Of a stretch of 64,000 nt of DNA, positions 27,601-42,600 are shown piece after piece (position 1 is the stretch's first letter; each line of letters starts with the position of its first letter). A model generated the notes under the pieces. The model worked only from the letters and a program-made list of their open reading frames with translations, ran no database searches and was not told the origin of the DNA. The stretch lies in contig OX352772.1 of the NCBI GenBank assembly GCA_947095535.1, positions 319,000,018 to 319,064,017 of the forward strand, in the 5' to 3' direction. Source of the DNA: Poecilobothrus nobilitatus (taxonomy: Eukaryota > Arthropoda > Insecta > Diptera > Dolichopodidae). Both the position numbers and the translations under genes were made by a program.

Positions 27601-30600
27601 TATAAAACTATTTGATTAAGAAAAAAATATAAAAGTATATACATATATATTAATATAAATATAATATATAAAATACTTTATAAAATCAATTAATTAAATT
27701 TTTTTTAGCCGATACTATAGAAACGTTACAATATTACGTATATAACTCTTATAGATAAAATAATACAATTTTTATAGTGTTATGGTTGTGTCCTTGTTAA
27801 TTTTTTTTTATTTTTCATTTTTTTTAAATCTCATTTTCTTAAAACAAAAAAATAAAAAAAAACAACAAGAATTTTCACGCACAACTAATATTAAAACAAA
27901 AGTGATATAGAAAAGAACATAAATAGAAACAAGTAATAAGTGAAGAAAAACAGAACAGAGTAAATACATACAAAGTAACATAAAAACAAACAAACCAAAT
28001 AAAAAATTAAAACAATTTAAAAAGACAATGCAAATCATTTATCTTGTTAATGCCCTTCAGAATATTTAAGGACATTACATAGAAACATTTTTATTATTTT
28101 TCTTTTTCTTTTTTTATTTTTATTTTTTTTTTTTGTTTTAAATTGTTTTTATTTTAAACGCATAATTCTCATTTCATTCACCTGCTTATTAATGGGTTCA
28201 TAAAAGGTTATTAGTCTGACCGTCTTTAAAATGTTGAGATTTTTATTTTTTTTTTTTGTTTTTTGTAAACTTAAGAAAATTTATGATAAAAATGGACTAA
28301 AGGACTAATGTTAGCAATAATATAATACATAATATAATAAATCTGTTTTTTTGTTGTTGTTTTTTTATATTTTCAATTTACTTAAAATGTAATTTGAGAT
28401 CAGACAATATTTTTTTGTGATATTGTTGTGAAACTTACTTGTAGAATTAAACAGTTTATTTCCTATATATGGGTATATAATATATTATGGAGTATTTCTG
28501 TTAAAGTACTATAAATATTAATTTATCTTTTTGAAATAAATGTAGTCATATATAGGAGTGCAATAATTCAAGTTAATTTAAGGTCTTATATTAAAGGTTA
28601 ATAGAAAGTTCGGAATTAATTCTTTAGATATAATATGTTATTGCATAATTACTCAGCTCTATAAAAGCGCAAATAATACATTTTCTGTTTATTAATGTTT
28701 ATACCCGTACCGTGTACGATAAGAATCGGGTATATTAAAATTGCTTCTCCGTTTAAAAAGTTTAAGTATATTTAAATATTTTTTATTAAAAGTTTCTATT
28801 TTTACTTATATAAGCATTTTTAGCATTTAATTTGACGCTTTCAATTCCTACGTTTTTTATTTTTTTTTTTTGCATCCATCTAGTTATTCATCCATTCCTT
28901 GTTAAGGTTTTTTGTTCTAATTTACATAAAACATAATTTAAACATTTTTCATGTGCTGCGCACCCTGGTTTGTTATTTTATTCATTTTAAAGCTTTCTCT
29001 TTCTAATAAAAATGAAAGAAAAAACAAACAAACAAACAAACAAAATAACAAAGACATCAAAACTAATAAAAAAAAAAAACCGGTACCTACAAAAATACCA
29101 GAAATGATAAAACAAAATAACGAAAAAAAAAGAAAAAAAACTTAAAAAACAGAAACAAAAATGATTTAAATTAAAAGCGGAATATTATGTACACGATGAC
29201 GGGCAAAGGACATCAGAATATCCTTAAAAGAACATTAAATTTCCTTTTCAGTGAATATAGGCAAAAGTTACAAAGAAAATAAACACTTATATTAAAATAA
29301 GATGAAAAGAGATAGAAAATATAAAAAGGGGAATGGATAAAAGAATTAAATATTAAACATTCTAGTTTTACTTCTATCTCTTTCGTTCATCTTAATACAT
29401 TAATTTTCTTTTGTTGTTGTTTCGTTTCGATTTTTCCTTTAAATCAATTCTAATTTTTTATATTTTTTTTTTTTTTTGTCGCCTGGTACTGAACTCAACT
29501 ATGGGCTGGAAACAAGGGTTCAAATAATTATTATCTTTTTCATTTTTAATTTATTTTTTTTTGTTGTTGTTGTTTTTTGTTTTGTTTTTATTATTTTTAA
29601 CATAATAAATATAACGGTTTGAAGTTTATATATATGTAATGTATGTAATGGTTCGAGAAACAAGGAAAAAGAAGGATAATAGCCATTGTCCTCATCATAG
29701 TTTTTGTTATTATTGTCATAGTACTATCATCATTATCATCATCATCATAATTATCATTATCATCATAGTCAATGTTGTTCCCGTCATTTTCATTTTCACT
29801 TAGGAAAATTAAATTGTTCACAATTTCCTTGTTTTTATAACTTGAAGACTTTTAATTTTGTCGTTTTTATAAATTTTTTTTAATATTTTGTTTTTTTTAT
29901 TTTAGTTATGATGTTTTTGTTTCTGTAATTTCTGTTTACGGTAATGGTGATGATCACGAGCCCATTTTCTACAACATTTTGTTTGTATGAAGATGTTCTT
30001 TATTTTTATTTATTTTGTGTTTTATAATATTATGACCATATCTATACTGTATATATATATATGTATGTATAGGTGATAATGGTATTGTACAAACATTTAT
30101 ATAATACATAATATATAATTTATGTACTTAAAAAAATATTTAAAATTAAAAAGAATAAATAAAAAACAAATTTTTATGATGAAAATTTAGTGAAAGAAAT
30201 TATGTTATGGATAAGATTTATATTAACTTTAAAAGAGAGTTTTATTTTTTCTTAAAATCTATAGGAAAAACGATTTTATAGAACTTTGTTTGTCAAATTA
30301 AATTTTAATTATATAAAACTAAGCAGATATAGGTGCGCATAAAATTAATTATTTTTGATTATATTATTTAATAATTTTATAATGAAAATTTCTTGAACTT
30401 AATATTTTAAAACTATTACACATAGTTACGCCATACGTGTATACCTTTTTTAGTTTAAATGAAAAATTTTTACTTTAAGTGAAGTTATTTGTTATAAAAG
30501 TTGAAATAAAGTAAAATATATAATATACATATATATATAAATATATGTATTATATAATATATATGTGTTTTATTTAAAATAAAAATGCCTTCACTTAAAG

Positions 30601-33600
30601 TGAAAAGGTTTTCACTTAAAGTAAAACAATATTTATTTAAAGTATTAAAAAAGTCCTCAGTTAAAATACCTAAAAAAATATTCACTTAAAGTAAAAAAGT
30701 CCTCAGTTAAAGTAAAAAAAAAGTTATAGTTAATGTTCTCTTGTATTATGTGATCCTTTTTTAAATTTTTCTAAAATTCTTAATGTTTCTATGAAAAATC
30801 AATTTAAAATAAATGTGTTTTTAATTGTATTATTTAATTTAAAAAAATTACAATTATTTTTTTTTATATTTTAAATTTAATTTTATTATGGGTATGAATA
30901 TCTTCAAAAAAAAAAAAAATATATATATAAATATCATACATTTCAATGAAAATATACTGTAATGTTCTTACGTGCAAATAATGAAATATCCATGAAAAAA
31001 TGATGAAACGTGTTATACATACATAGATATAATAATAATATTATTCTTTATAAATATATTTTTAAAGAGAAAAATTATTACATGTCCGTGTACTATAGAT
31101 GACTGCTCCCCAATTCAATTCACTTATATAAAAAAAAATATATAATATATTTCAAAGAATCTTTTGAAATTCAAAAAATAAAGAAAATTAAAAATGAGTA
31201 TAAAAATATTAAAAATAATAAAATGAAAGTTAAAATTAGATCGTGTTTTTTGTTTTTTTATTTTTCATCCTTAAAATTTATTAAAATATGCACCCACGGA
31301 TATTATAGTATATACTTATATATATATATATATATAATATTATACAGTTGGGTTCAAAATAATTTCGAGCTTTTTAAAACTTTTCTTTTTTGATTCGAGG
31401 AAAAATTTTTTTATTTGAAAGATTGTAGAATTTTGCAGCATTGTTTAATTCTCTATTGTAAATTAAAATTACTTAAAAAAATTAATTTTTAAACAACTTT
31501 TTAAAAATAAAATATCTGTTAAAAATTATGTATTTATTTATTTATTGTGGTTTTCCTCACTATATGATGACGAAATAAATTTTATAAAATTTAAATTTTT
31601 AATATAGCAAAATTTTATTTAAAATAATTTTGTAAAATTTCATCCGAAATTTTGTTTAAATGAGAATAAATGAGTGGAGATTGAATTGTTGTGCAAGAAA
31701 ATAATAGACGGGAAATATAATTAAAACTTAATGTTAGTTTATTAAATACTTGAATACACAAATGTATACAACACCATAATAGGGTAACACTATTTTTTTT
31801 TTTAATCATTAAATTTTTATTTGTAACATTTTCATTTACCCAACTCTAATCGGGTAAGAGTAATTAAGGAACACTAGAAACGATAACGTGCCAGTTTGGT
31901 GACGTAACACATTTAGTACCCAAATAATGTGAAAAAGTTTGTTTATTCATATAAAAATTATTAAAATTTTATATAGGTTCACCTAAATATTACTGTAAAT
32001 AAATATAAATTGAACTAAAAATTTATTGTCGGAATTCCTAATTGGCACAACACAATTCAAAATACAAATTTAGAGTTTTGAAACTCAGTATATACTGTAT
32101 ACCTAAGCATTCAAATTGTAATATTGTGAAAGAGGAAAGAAAATAATATCTTGTGAGCTACGCTTTATGCTACGTATTGTAAACTATGCTTAATGTCATG
32201 ATTTGACGGCACAATATGTTTTTAATTTTTATTTTTATCTAAAGATAATTTTTGTCTTCTGATCCGTTGCTCGAAATATATGTATATATATGTAAGTAAA
32301 AGAATAAATTAAAATATAGAAAGATAATAAAGAATAGTGTTTTTTTTTGGTATAATACATTGGCGACGAGGATGGATAAAAAAAAAAATATAGTTAATAT
32401 AACTTTAAATATATCATATTAAGAACGTGTACCAATTGAAACAACCGGATTACAATAATTGTTAGATTTATAGGTTTTAAAAAAAATAACAACATTTTTA
32501 GCATATTTCTAAAAAAATTTTGAAAAAATGTGCCTATTACTTTCCCTCTGTCCGTCCTTCTGTCCGTTTGTTTACAAAACTTCTATACCGTTAAAGATAG
32601 ACAAAAAATATTTTTAACCATGAGTAATAAATTTCATCTCATAAAAAAATTAATGTTGTAGAACAACTGTTTCATGAGCTATTAGGACTCAAAAATTGAA
32701 AATTTGATATTTTTAGACACCTGTAACTTAGGCACCTGTACAAATTTTTCTTCGGAAAGACAAAGGTTCAATAATATATATTTTACGTGTTTGAACGGTT
32801 TTTCTTAGTTATATATAGGGTTCCAGACTTACAACCCCTTAAAATTGCAAAAAAGTCCTATTTTCACATTTTTTTCTTATATTAAATTTTTAAATTTTGG
32901 TGCAAGTCATTGTAGTTCTAAACGGTTTGTGCCCTTTTAAAAACCGTTAATTTATATTCAGTCTTGCTTAATTATTAATTTATCTCTTTTTTTTTTAAAT
33001 ATCTAAAATTTATACTCTTATACTCATTTTAAAGATAAAAAGAATTCAAGCTATTTCTCCTATTTGCATTCTGTATCATATATTTTATATTTCATATTTT
33101 ATTTTAGATTTTAATATTTAATAATATTATTTTCATTGATAGTTTTTTGTTTATCACTGTTCAAATAACTTTGATATTATTTATTTATGATCAAACATAA
33201 TATATAAATCACCTATATTTTATTTTATGCCCTTCATCATCAAAACAACCACGTGTTTTTGTTTGTCCTTTTTTCTTTTGCTTTAATTTAATGCAGACAA
33301 AATATTATTATATTACATTATAGTCGTCGTATATATGTGAGAAAAAAGTGTGTGACAAAGACTAAAAAATAATAAGAAAAAATCAAAAAGAAAAAAAAAA
33401 ATCAATACGTTTTCTTTTAACTTTTAGCAATGGATATAAGAAATATCAAAAAAACAATAACAAACAATAAAGTATAGGTAAATCAAAAATTCATATAACT
33501 TAAAAATAAAATATAACCAAGAAATTGGTAACTTTATGATCCTCAGCTGATGTTTTATATAAATGAATTAAAATATCAACAAAAAAAAAAAAAAAATTCT

Positions 33601-36600
33601 TAAAACAAACAGAAAAGGTTCAGGTTCTTTGCATAATTCTATTACAATATCAACATACCACACAGGATTTTAATTTTCTTTGATTGTTTGTTGCTCTTTT
33701 TTTTTTTTATTTTATTTTTTTACATTTTCTTAGGTAAATTATATATGTATGTACCTATATAAGGATATAATATACATATTATATAGGTGTCTCTTAATAA
33801 TTATTATTTAAAAAACAAAAGTATGAAACGTTTTATAACAGTATAAAATAAATTAGAATACATACATATTATTATATTATATACATACATATATACATTT
33901 TTTTTTTCTATAAAAAATTAAAAATGTATAAAAAAAAAACAAAATCATAAATATTCTATTACATATTTTTAGGCTCTTAGATTTTTGTTTGTTTTATATT
34001 TTTCCATTTTCTTTTTTCTTGTTTTTTTTTCTATTAAAATGAGGTGTAAAGGGAATAAATATGATATATAAAAAAAAATTATGTTGTAAAAGGAACATAA
34101 AATGTTTAAAATAATTTTTTCCTTTTAAATTTTATTTTTTTTTCTTTTGAATAAGAAACAAAAAAACAAAAATTTATTCAAAATCAATTTCCATAAAATA
34201 TTCATCTTAAGAGGATTTATGCTAATATTACCGTTATAATATTATATATATACATAATATCTAATACTATTTTTGAATGTACATATATACGTTTTAAGTG
34301 ATAAGTGATAATGGAAAAATTATTCTTTATGAACATAAAATAACTGTTTATGAGTGCGTAAAAGGAAAATGAGTAAAATAATAAAAAATCTAAAAAAAAA
34401 GAAAAATTTCACTTTAAAGTTTTAAAACTTTTTTTTGAAAATATTTTTAAAACTTTAAAATTTATATTCGTTTGTTTTGTTTAAAAATCAAAATATGTAT
34501 TTACAAATGTCATTGATTTAAAAAATATAATTACTAATATAGTTATGCTGAAGTTGATCGAAGCGTTTCCGCATATGATAGGCTGAAATCAGAATGTTAT
34601 TCACAGCTGCAAAACGTCATTTTTAAGTCGAATTTTTTTTTTTTGTTTTGATAAGTTTTTGTTTGTTTTTAAAGTTATAAATTTAAAAATATTTTCTTAA
34701 ATATAATTTTTATATATAAATTTATATATTTATACAGGGTGGGCCAACTTGAACTGACTGATTTGAAATGTTTATAATTTTCTTATTTTTAAAGTTTTTT
34801 ATTTTATTTTTTTTAGCAGATAATAAAGAATTTTACAAAATTTTATAATGTTATCGTACAACAACGGCTACAATATGCCAATATATTAATTTTGTTTGCG
34901 ACAGAAAATAACAACTTTTTGAACAATCTGATTATGAGCAATGAAGCATCTTTTTGTTTTAAATGAATATGTCAGTAATAGAACTGCCGAATTTGGGGTA
35001 CGGAGAATCCGAGAGCAGTACATCAGCAATAATTACATTCTCTCAGATGTACTGTTTGGTGTGGAATTATGGATAATAGTGTTATCGGTTCATATTTTTT
35101 CGAAAATAAAACTGAGCATCCAGAAAACGTTTCTGGGACTGTATACTGGAGCATGTTGAAAATTGTTTTACGTCCGGTAGTTCTCAATAATCGTGACATA
35201 TGGTTCTAGCTCATACCGCGAGAAAGACAATAGCGATTGATTCTGCAAGAACTTTTCGATGACCGAATAATTTCAAAAAATGCTAATTTCGTGTGGTTAC
35301 TTCGTTCTCAGATTTTTTTTTTGTGGTTTCTTGAAGGAACGGGATCACCGCAACAAACCATAAAATATTCAGGAACTAGAGCAGAATATTTGTACAGAAA
35401 TTGCGCAACGTAATGCAAAATGTCTTGAAAAAAGCCATTAATTGCCACCAGGAAAATGGAAGCCATTTAAAGGATGTAATTTTTCATACTTAGCTTAAAA
35501 AAAATTTAATAACTTATACTTTCATTTGCAAAAAAAAATAAAATAAAAAACTTTAAAAATAAAAAAATTATAACCATTTCAAATCAGTCAGTCCAAGTTG
35601 GTGCACTCTGTATATATAAATCGAAATTTAAAAATCTCAAAATAATTATCTCTTTCTATATATACCCATATGCTTTGAAATTTCCGCTTCTTCATTTTCC
35701 AATTGTTCTAAAGCCGCAACAAAATTCATCATCGATTTATAAAAACTATTTTAAAAGTATTTCACTTTTGAATTATTTTTTTATACTGAAGAAATCCAAA
35801 AAAAAAAAATTATCTACCAAAAAATACTAGATACAAAAATCATTTTACGAAATATATGACTTTAACATCTGCAAAACAATCTTTGCAACTAAATATACTT
35901 CAGTATACCAATTTTTTCGAATGCGGAACGGACTTTTTGATTCGAACGATTTTTCCACCGGACTTCAGCATAAAAATATAAATTTAATATTTTTTTTTTT
36001 CTTTTAATATTTTGTTCTAAGAATATTCTACAAAGTAATGTTTAGTTGAAAGGCAATATTTAATTTATAAAATTGATCAAAAATATAATATATATATATC
36101 TACTATACTACCTATTATATATACATATAATTCAATTTTTAATTAAAACGGTATTAATGATTAAATCTGTAGTAACCATTCTATGAAAATAACCATGTAA
36201 AAGAAATTATAGAAATAAATTCTAAGAACAATAATTACGTGTTTGTAATTATTTTAACATTTTGTTGGTATTTATGATGGATTTATAGTCTTATTTTATA
36301 AATTTTACAACTAAAAATAGAATATTATACAGGTACTACAGGTACAAAATTTATAGAATAAAATAATTAGTTTGTTATTTTAGGTATAACTTTGTAGAAT
36401 TTGTTAAAGAATAGGTACTAATTAAATTTTTGCAATTAATTTAAAGTTTAATGAAGAATGATAGTTAAATTGGATAAAATAAATGTGCGTTGTAAATCTT
36501 TAGAATGAAATCGAAATTTCAATAAAAATCAATTCTGCCTTATCTATTTTTAAAGTTTTAAAAAAATTTTTTTTGAAAATTTTGTTGACAATTTAAATTA

Positions 36601-39600
36601 TTATATCCGTACAAATGTAGTTCTAAGGATATAATAAATTTACCATTAACGCTTGCGACATTTTAAAGCAGGCGGAACAGATATGTAGTGTATATATATA
36701 TCCTTGCTCAAAATTGAATTATGACGAGTCGATTTAGTCATGTAAGTCCGTCGGTATGTGTCGCTATTAAAATTTAGAAAGTTGGACCGGTGGGTTCGAT
36801 TAGTTGTCATCTACAAATTTTTTTTTTTTTTTAATAATGAATATAACTCAGTGTCTATTGAAGTTAGGTACCTGAAATTTCGTGAAAAGAACTCAAGTTC
36901 AGTTTTAACAAATTTTGCAAAAGAGCAGTGTAACGTAACAATAACTTTTGTGAAATTTGTTTGATTGAAGTTAAGGAGTTCCAGTAGGTGTCATACAAAT
37001 CTAAAATATTAATTTAATATGTCTCGGTACTTAATTTTATCAGATATTTTAAATTTTGAAAAAAGATGATTAAATCTTATGGTAACATAGCATAACTTAT
37101 GTTCGTTCAAGGATCCTAGAGTTGGCACAGTTAACTATACTTCTTTAATGCGATATATTTGTTACCATAGCTACAATTAAGTATACACTGTGATATATTT
37201 GTATCATAGTTACTAGTATAATTCAAATATAATTAAGTTTCCAAAATTATGTTGCAGAAAGATAATTTATTAAAATGAATAATGATATTTTATGGGATAT
37301 AAAAAATTAGTGATAAAGTTATTAAAGAGGGAGCCATTTTTTCTGAAAAAAAACAATCTTAACTAAAAAAATTTTGAAAAAAAAATCTAAATGCCTTGCT
37401 GTTCAAATATGTATGTAAAAAAAATAATTAGGAATGATTTTAGAGGTAGTTACAAAATCAGAGTTCCAGTAATTTGTGTAGCGGGGTTTTGAAGGCGGTA
37501 GCCCGCGTTTTTTCCTTTCAAAACATCATTTCAAAAATAAATACATAATCTTGATTTTTATCGATATTTTTAAAAAATTTTTATAAAGGGCAAAGATATG
37601 TTGAAGAGTTTACTATTAAATCTTCTATAAATTTATAATATGGAGTTTTAACTGTTAAGAGCTAAATAAGTGGTCTGCCCCATTTTAAAAAGAATAGAAA
37701 AAGATAAAACAAAAACACAAAAAGTAAATTGTGCCATTATATAGAAATTGTTTTAAAAAGAAAAAAAATTTATTTTTACTTTAAAATATTCTGTGTCCGT
37801 GAGTCTGTTTACAAAACTTCTTCATCATTTAAGATGCAGCAATGAAATTTGAAACATGGATAGATGTCATTAAAAAAAATTATTTTGTGAAAGAAGTCTT
37901 TTATGTAACCTTATCGGTTGCAGCTGGAGCTGTAGCCTTTCAAAGTTGGAAATGAATTATTTTGTAATGTTTATATCTTAAGTTCTATTTAATGTTATAT
38001 CAATCTAAAAATATCAAACAACAGGGAATTTCTTAAAAGTTGGTTGGTTATACCTTTATAAATTGTTATAAAAATTATATATGTTTTTGGAATTTTGTAT
38101 TTAGATTTACCGTTATGACAAATTAGAATTTTGCAATATTTTAGTTCTTTCCTATCTCTGAAACGCTATAAGTTATAACCTTGAAATTTTAAGAGGAGGA
38201 AGATCTTTGAAAAAAAACTCTCTTCAAATAAAAATATGTACTTCCCCCTGTCCAAGACTTATTAGAAGTGAAAAATTAACAAATTACAAATTTTATTGGT
38301 ACAGGTACAGGTATTATTATCAGAAATATTTTATGTTAACAGCTTTTCTAAATGTTATAAGCTTTCCAAAAAATCAAATAAAGTGCATCACCTGATTTTG
38401 CACAATTTATTGTTCAATACAAAAACTTCTAAGAAAAACAACCAAATTTCATTTCCAAAGGTTCTTTTAAAAAAATATGCGCCCTTACAAATCTCTTGTT
38501 TTATATGTATATAGCCTTCTTTATATTTTCTTTTGTGTTTAAAATTTGATAATAATAAAAGTATCAGAAATTTCTAAGTAAAACATAAATATTTATAACA
38601 ATTTTTAATTTTCTCCACATTTTTAAATTCATCTAAAAAAAAAATTTAATTTAAAATTAAAAAATTTTTATGATGTTGATTTTTGTATTATTTTTGGAGA
38701 CATGGCGTATCCTTCAGAGAAAAAGAAAACAAAATATATATATATATATATATCTTAGTCTGCAATTTTTTATTTCAAAAATAAATCATATGTTAACAGT
38801 TAATCATTATCACCTTGAATTACCTTGAAATAAGTTAAAAATAATTTTTTTTTTTATGTTGAAAGCCGTGTTATGTTTTGTTCTAAGATTTCACTAGGGT
38901 ATGAGGATGTATACATGAGTATAATATAAATTTTTGACTTTTATCAGTATATAAAAAAAGTTCAAGGTGAAAAGAAAATAATTTAAAGGTATAATAGTTC
39001 ATTATTATAAAAATAAAACATTTTTTAAGGTGTTGAATTAATTACTTACATAATATTATATACTTGTACTTGTTTTTTTAATTTGTAAACTTACCTATAA
39101 CAGTTAGATTCACTTTAACATTTCGAGTTGGTGAATTTCGAAAATCTACCCTACATCTATATAATCCTTCATCTATTAATTTAACATTATCTACTTTTAG
39201 TTGTGCTGGATGTGATGTGCTACTAAAATATGCTCTTGGGCCAAATGCTGACGGAGATGACCATAATTTTGCTTGACCAAATTGTCGACCTCTAACATCA
39301 AAACTGAAAGCAAAAAAAAAGAAAAGTGATTTTTGATTTTGATTTTCTGAAATATTATTTTCTTTTTAAGAGTGTATGAAAAAAATTATTTAAGAAGTAC
39401 ACTTTTGGCAAAGTGAATGTTTTTTTTTATTTTTTTAACTGTGAGCTATTTAATTAGCATAATTTCGAAAACAAAAATTAAATTGTGGTTTGTTTTATCT
39501 ATAGGCTATTATTGCTTATAAAAGTTCTGTTGAAAAAAAGAATTAGTCCTTCATGATTTCCAATGTCACAACAGAAGTTTTTAAAAACCATGCAATTTAA

Positions 39601-42600
39601 ATCAGCTGTGTATGTGTGTTATTTTAAATCTCTTTTTAAGGTATATTCATTTAATTTACTGTTTGTGACCTGTTTGGCCAAGTGATTAAGCCATGTACCT
39701 AGCTTATTATACCGAATTCATATTTTGCACAGTTCGCAAGAATTTTATTTAAATTCTTATACGTCTGAAAATACACAATTGACCTAAAGTCTATTGTTCT
39801 GTAATTCGTTAATTCATCCAATAAAAATAAAAAAAAAACAAAGCGGAATGTAAACCAACGATTTTTAAAAGCGCACATTTCCATAAAAGATAATACAAAC
39901 TGTTTAGAATTGTGACTTGCACCAAAACTTGAAAATTTCATATAAGAAAAAATGTGAAAATAAAATTTTTTGCAATTCTGAGGCCCTGTAAGTTTGGAAC
40001 CGTATATAACTAAGAAAAACCATTCACACTCGCAAAAATATATAACTGAAGCTTTAATTTTTATGTCTTGCCGAAGAAAAATTTCTACAGGTGTCTAAAT
40101 ATATCAAATTTTCAATTTTTGAACCCTAATAGCTTAAAAACGGGGGGTTCTCAAATTTTCTAAGAAAACTGAAACTTATACTAATTCTAGAAGTTCTTTC
40201 TTGTTTCAAAATTTCAAATGTGAAAGCATGTTGTGAAAGCGTGTCGGAATTATGAAAATAGAAATATCAGGCAAAATTTCGTTTTCACATAACGGTAAAT
40301 TTACAAAATATTGCATAATTTTGATAATGTTAATAGAGGTAAAAAAATTTCCGGTCTTAGCGTTTTTCTATTGTGAAACTACTACGTGGAACGTGAGATA
40401 TATACATCTGAAAATAGGGCTTTATTGCAATTTTAAAGTGCAGGTGCCTAAGTTGCAGGTGTCTGAAAATAGCAAATTTTCAATTATTAAACCCTAATAG
40501 CTTAAAAAGAGGGGGTGTTTCAACGGACGGATGAACAGAGTGAAACTAATAGGCACGTTTTTTCAAAATTTGTTTGGAAATGTGCTAAAAAATGGGAAGC
40601 TCTAAGATACCAGTATAATTTATTTAAAAAATAATATTTACAAATTTAATTAATAATTTTATTTTTTGTTTTCATTTTTATTTTAAACGTTAAGTACAGT
40701 TTGTCTGTTGCAGACTTTTTAGAGCATAAAATTTTTTCAAAATATCCGAAAATTAAAAAATAAAATTAATTTAAAAAAAAAAAAAAATCAACAAAATTAA
40801 AACTAAATTTTTTATATGAAAAATAATGGCCCACATCCGTGAGGAAAAAGTCCCATCACTTTGCAGGGGCATTGTATGCCCCTGGAAAGTTAAAATAAAT
40901 AAATAAATAAATATATGAAAATTGTATAAAAAAGTATTTACTAATGGTATCTTTAAAATTCCAAGAAAATAAATTTAAATTTTGTTTTAATATTTAATTT
41001 GTTTTAGTTTTAGTAAAATTTTTTTTTTTGATTTTAAAATCTTTAACTTACAAACAAAAGACTTTTCAAAAATGTCTGTTTCACTTTATTAAAAAAGTTA
41101 ACAATAAAAGGTAGACGCAGAGACTTGTCGAAATAAAGAAAATTTCAAAACACTATAAGTAAAAAAGAAATTCTACAGAAAAGATTCAGAAATTTATAAC
41201 TGTTATAGAGACAATGATCTAAAAAAAAAAATTTATGTAATTTAATTGAACTCTACTAAAAATTTTGATTATCAATTTTCAGTGTTATTTACAGTATATT
41301 TGAAAACGATAATTGAATTGCTCAAAGGATCCTTAATACAATAAGTCCTCTTTTGTTATTTTTTCATTTAATTTTTTCTGTAATTTTTTGATTTTCATTA
41401 AATGTATATACTTAAGAATTTAACTTTTAAAATTTTGTAGTTATATTATGTTTTATATATTAGATGAGAGAGCGGTGGTTTGCAACTACAACTTGCAGCA
41501 CAACCATAGTCATGTGGTCAGATTTGAGTTTAAAAAGAACAAAATGTATCTATGTACTTTTTCTCTCTCTAAACCTAAAATAAGGCAATTGATGTTATTA
41601 CATGCAATTGTCTTATTGCTAAATATGTTAGGAGAGTTACAGGTATGCATATGGATCTTAAATGTTGATTTTATAGAGAAATTGAGAGTATAGACAGAGA
41701 AGTGTTATTTCTCTGCATCTATCTCAGTCTATCAAGAAAAAGACAGAAATATTTCGGTATAATTTCATTTTCCAAGATTTAAGTGAAATCTCTGACATGA
41801 ATCTGAGTAGCATTCAAAACTTCTTCCATCAGAGTGGTATCATCGTGGTATAAATCTAGGAAAACTTAAGACCAACTCTTATTGAATTGGTTTCGCTATA
41901 TTTTGAAGATTTACAACGGACTATAATGATTACGAATACGTTAAATTATCCTTCATCAATAAAAAGTAAATTTTGAAAAAACAATTTTCTATATTCCCTT
42001 TTTTCTTCATTTCGAAGAAATATTAATCTATAATAAAACTAGTTTCTTCAATTAAATTTAGTGAAGTATTTTTGGGAAGTAATTTGAAAATTTTGATAGA
42101 AGAATTAAATTTTATATTCTGAATTATTTTATAACTAATGGGAGAGAGAAAAGGGATAAATCGGACAAGGAAACTTGAAAAGAAATAGGATATGAAAGAT
42201 AAATTGAAGCATAGAAGAGAACATTAATGTGACATGGGCAAATAATAGATGAAAGCATGTTTCAAATCGAAAGAGTTCTCACACGAATGAGTTTTCATAA
42301 TCAGTTTTAAACCTAGTTCGGAATTTTCACTTTATAGAAATAAGCACTAGCTACTAAGATATCTAAAATAATAAAAGACGAAAAAAACTTCAATATTTCG
42401 ACGAATGTTAAGAGATTTTGTGTTACTAACTCCACAAGTCGTGTACAGCGACGTTTCATCGTTAATATACCAGAATAATTAATTTATTAACTAAAGTCTT
42501 TTAAAACAAAAATTTTGTTTTTTTTTTTTAAATTATTTAAAACATGTCTTGGTTTTCTTATTCTTAAAAGTATTAACAAAATTATTTTCATATTTTAATA

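Larger units (their letters stand above)
14850..39094 (-). other. Giant intron between Side-family exons 2 and 3 (24,245 bp)
   Basis: The donor gtaagt follows 39095 and the acceptor ttttcag ends at 14850. Recognisable contents are a degenerate tandem region (15985-16640), R3 (19665-20126), a protein-like island (20403-20624), a 90-bp tandem array (24742-25012) and short-period repeats at 27415-27486 and 30580-30720. Further right are a likely LTR with primer-binding site (32194-32371), R4 (32494-32945), a mariner-like element (34735-35610) and R5 (37788-38215). No Side-family exon was seen in it. Stretches such as 20630-24240 and 25020-27230 hold only A/T runs and microsatellites. Confidence 0.85.

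Noticed and set aside
29597..29821. Asp/Asn-rich minus-strand frame
   Set aside because: Translation of an imperfect ATC microsatellite.
34941..35159. 72-codon plus-strand frame
   Set aside because: It is out of frame with the transposase remnant recognised in the same stretch.
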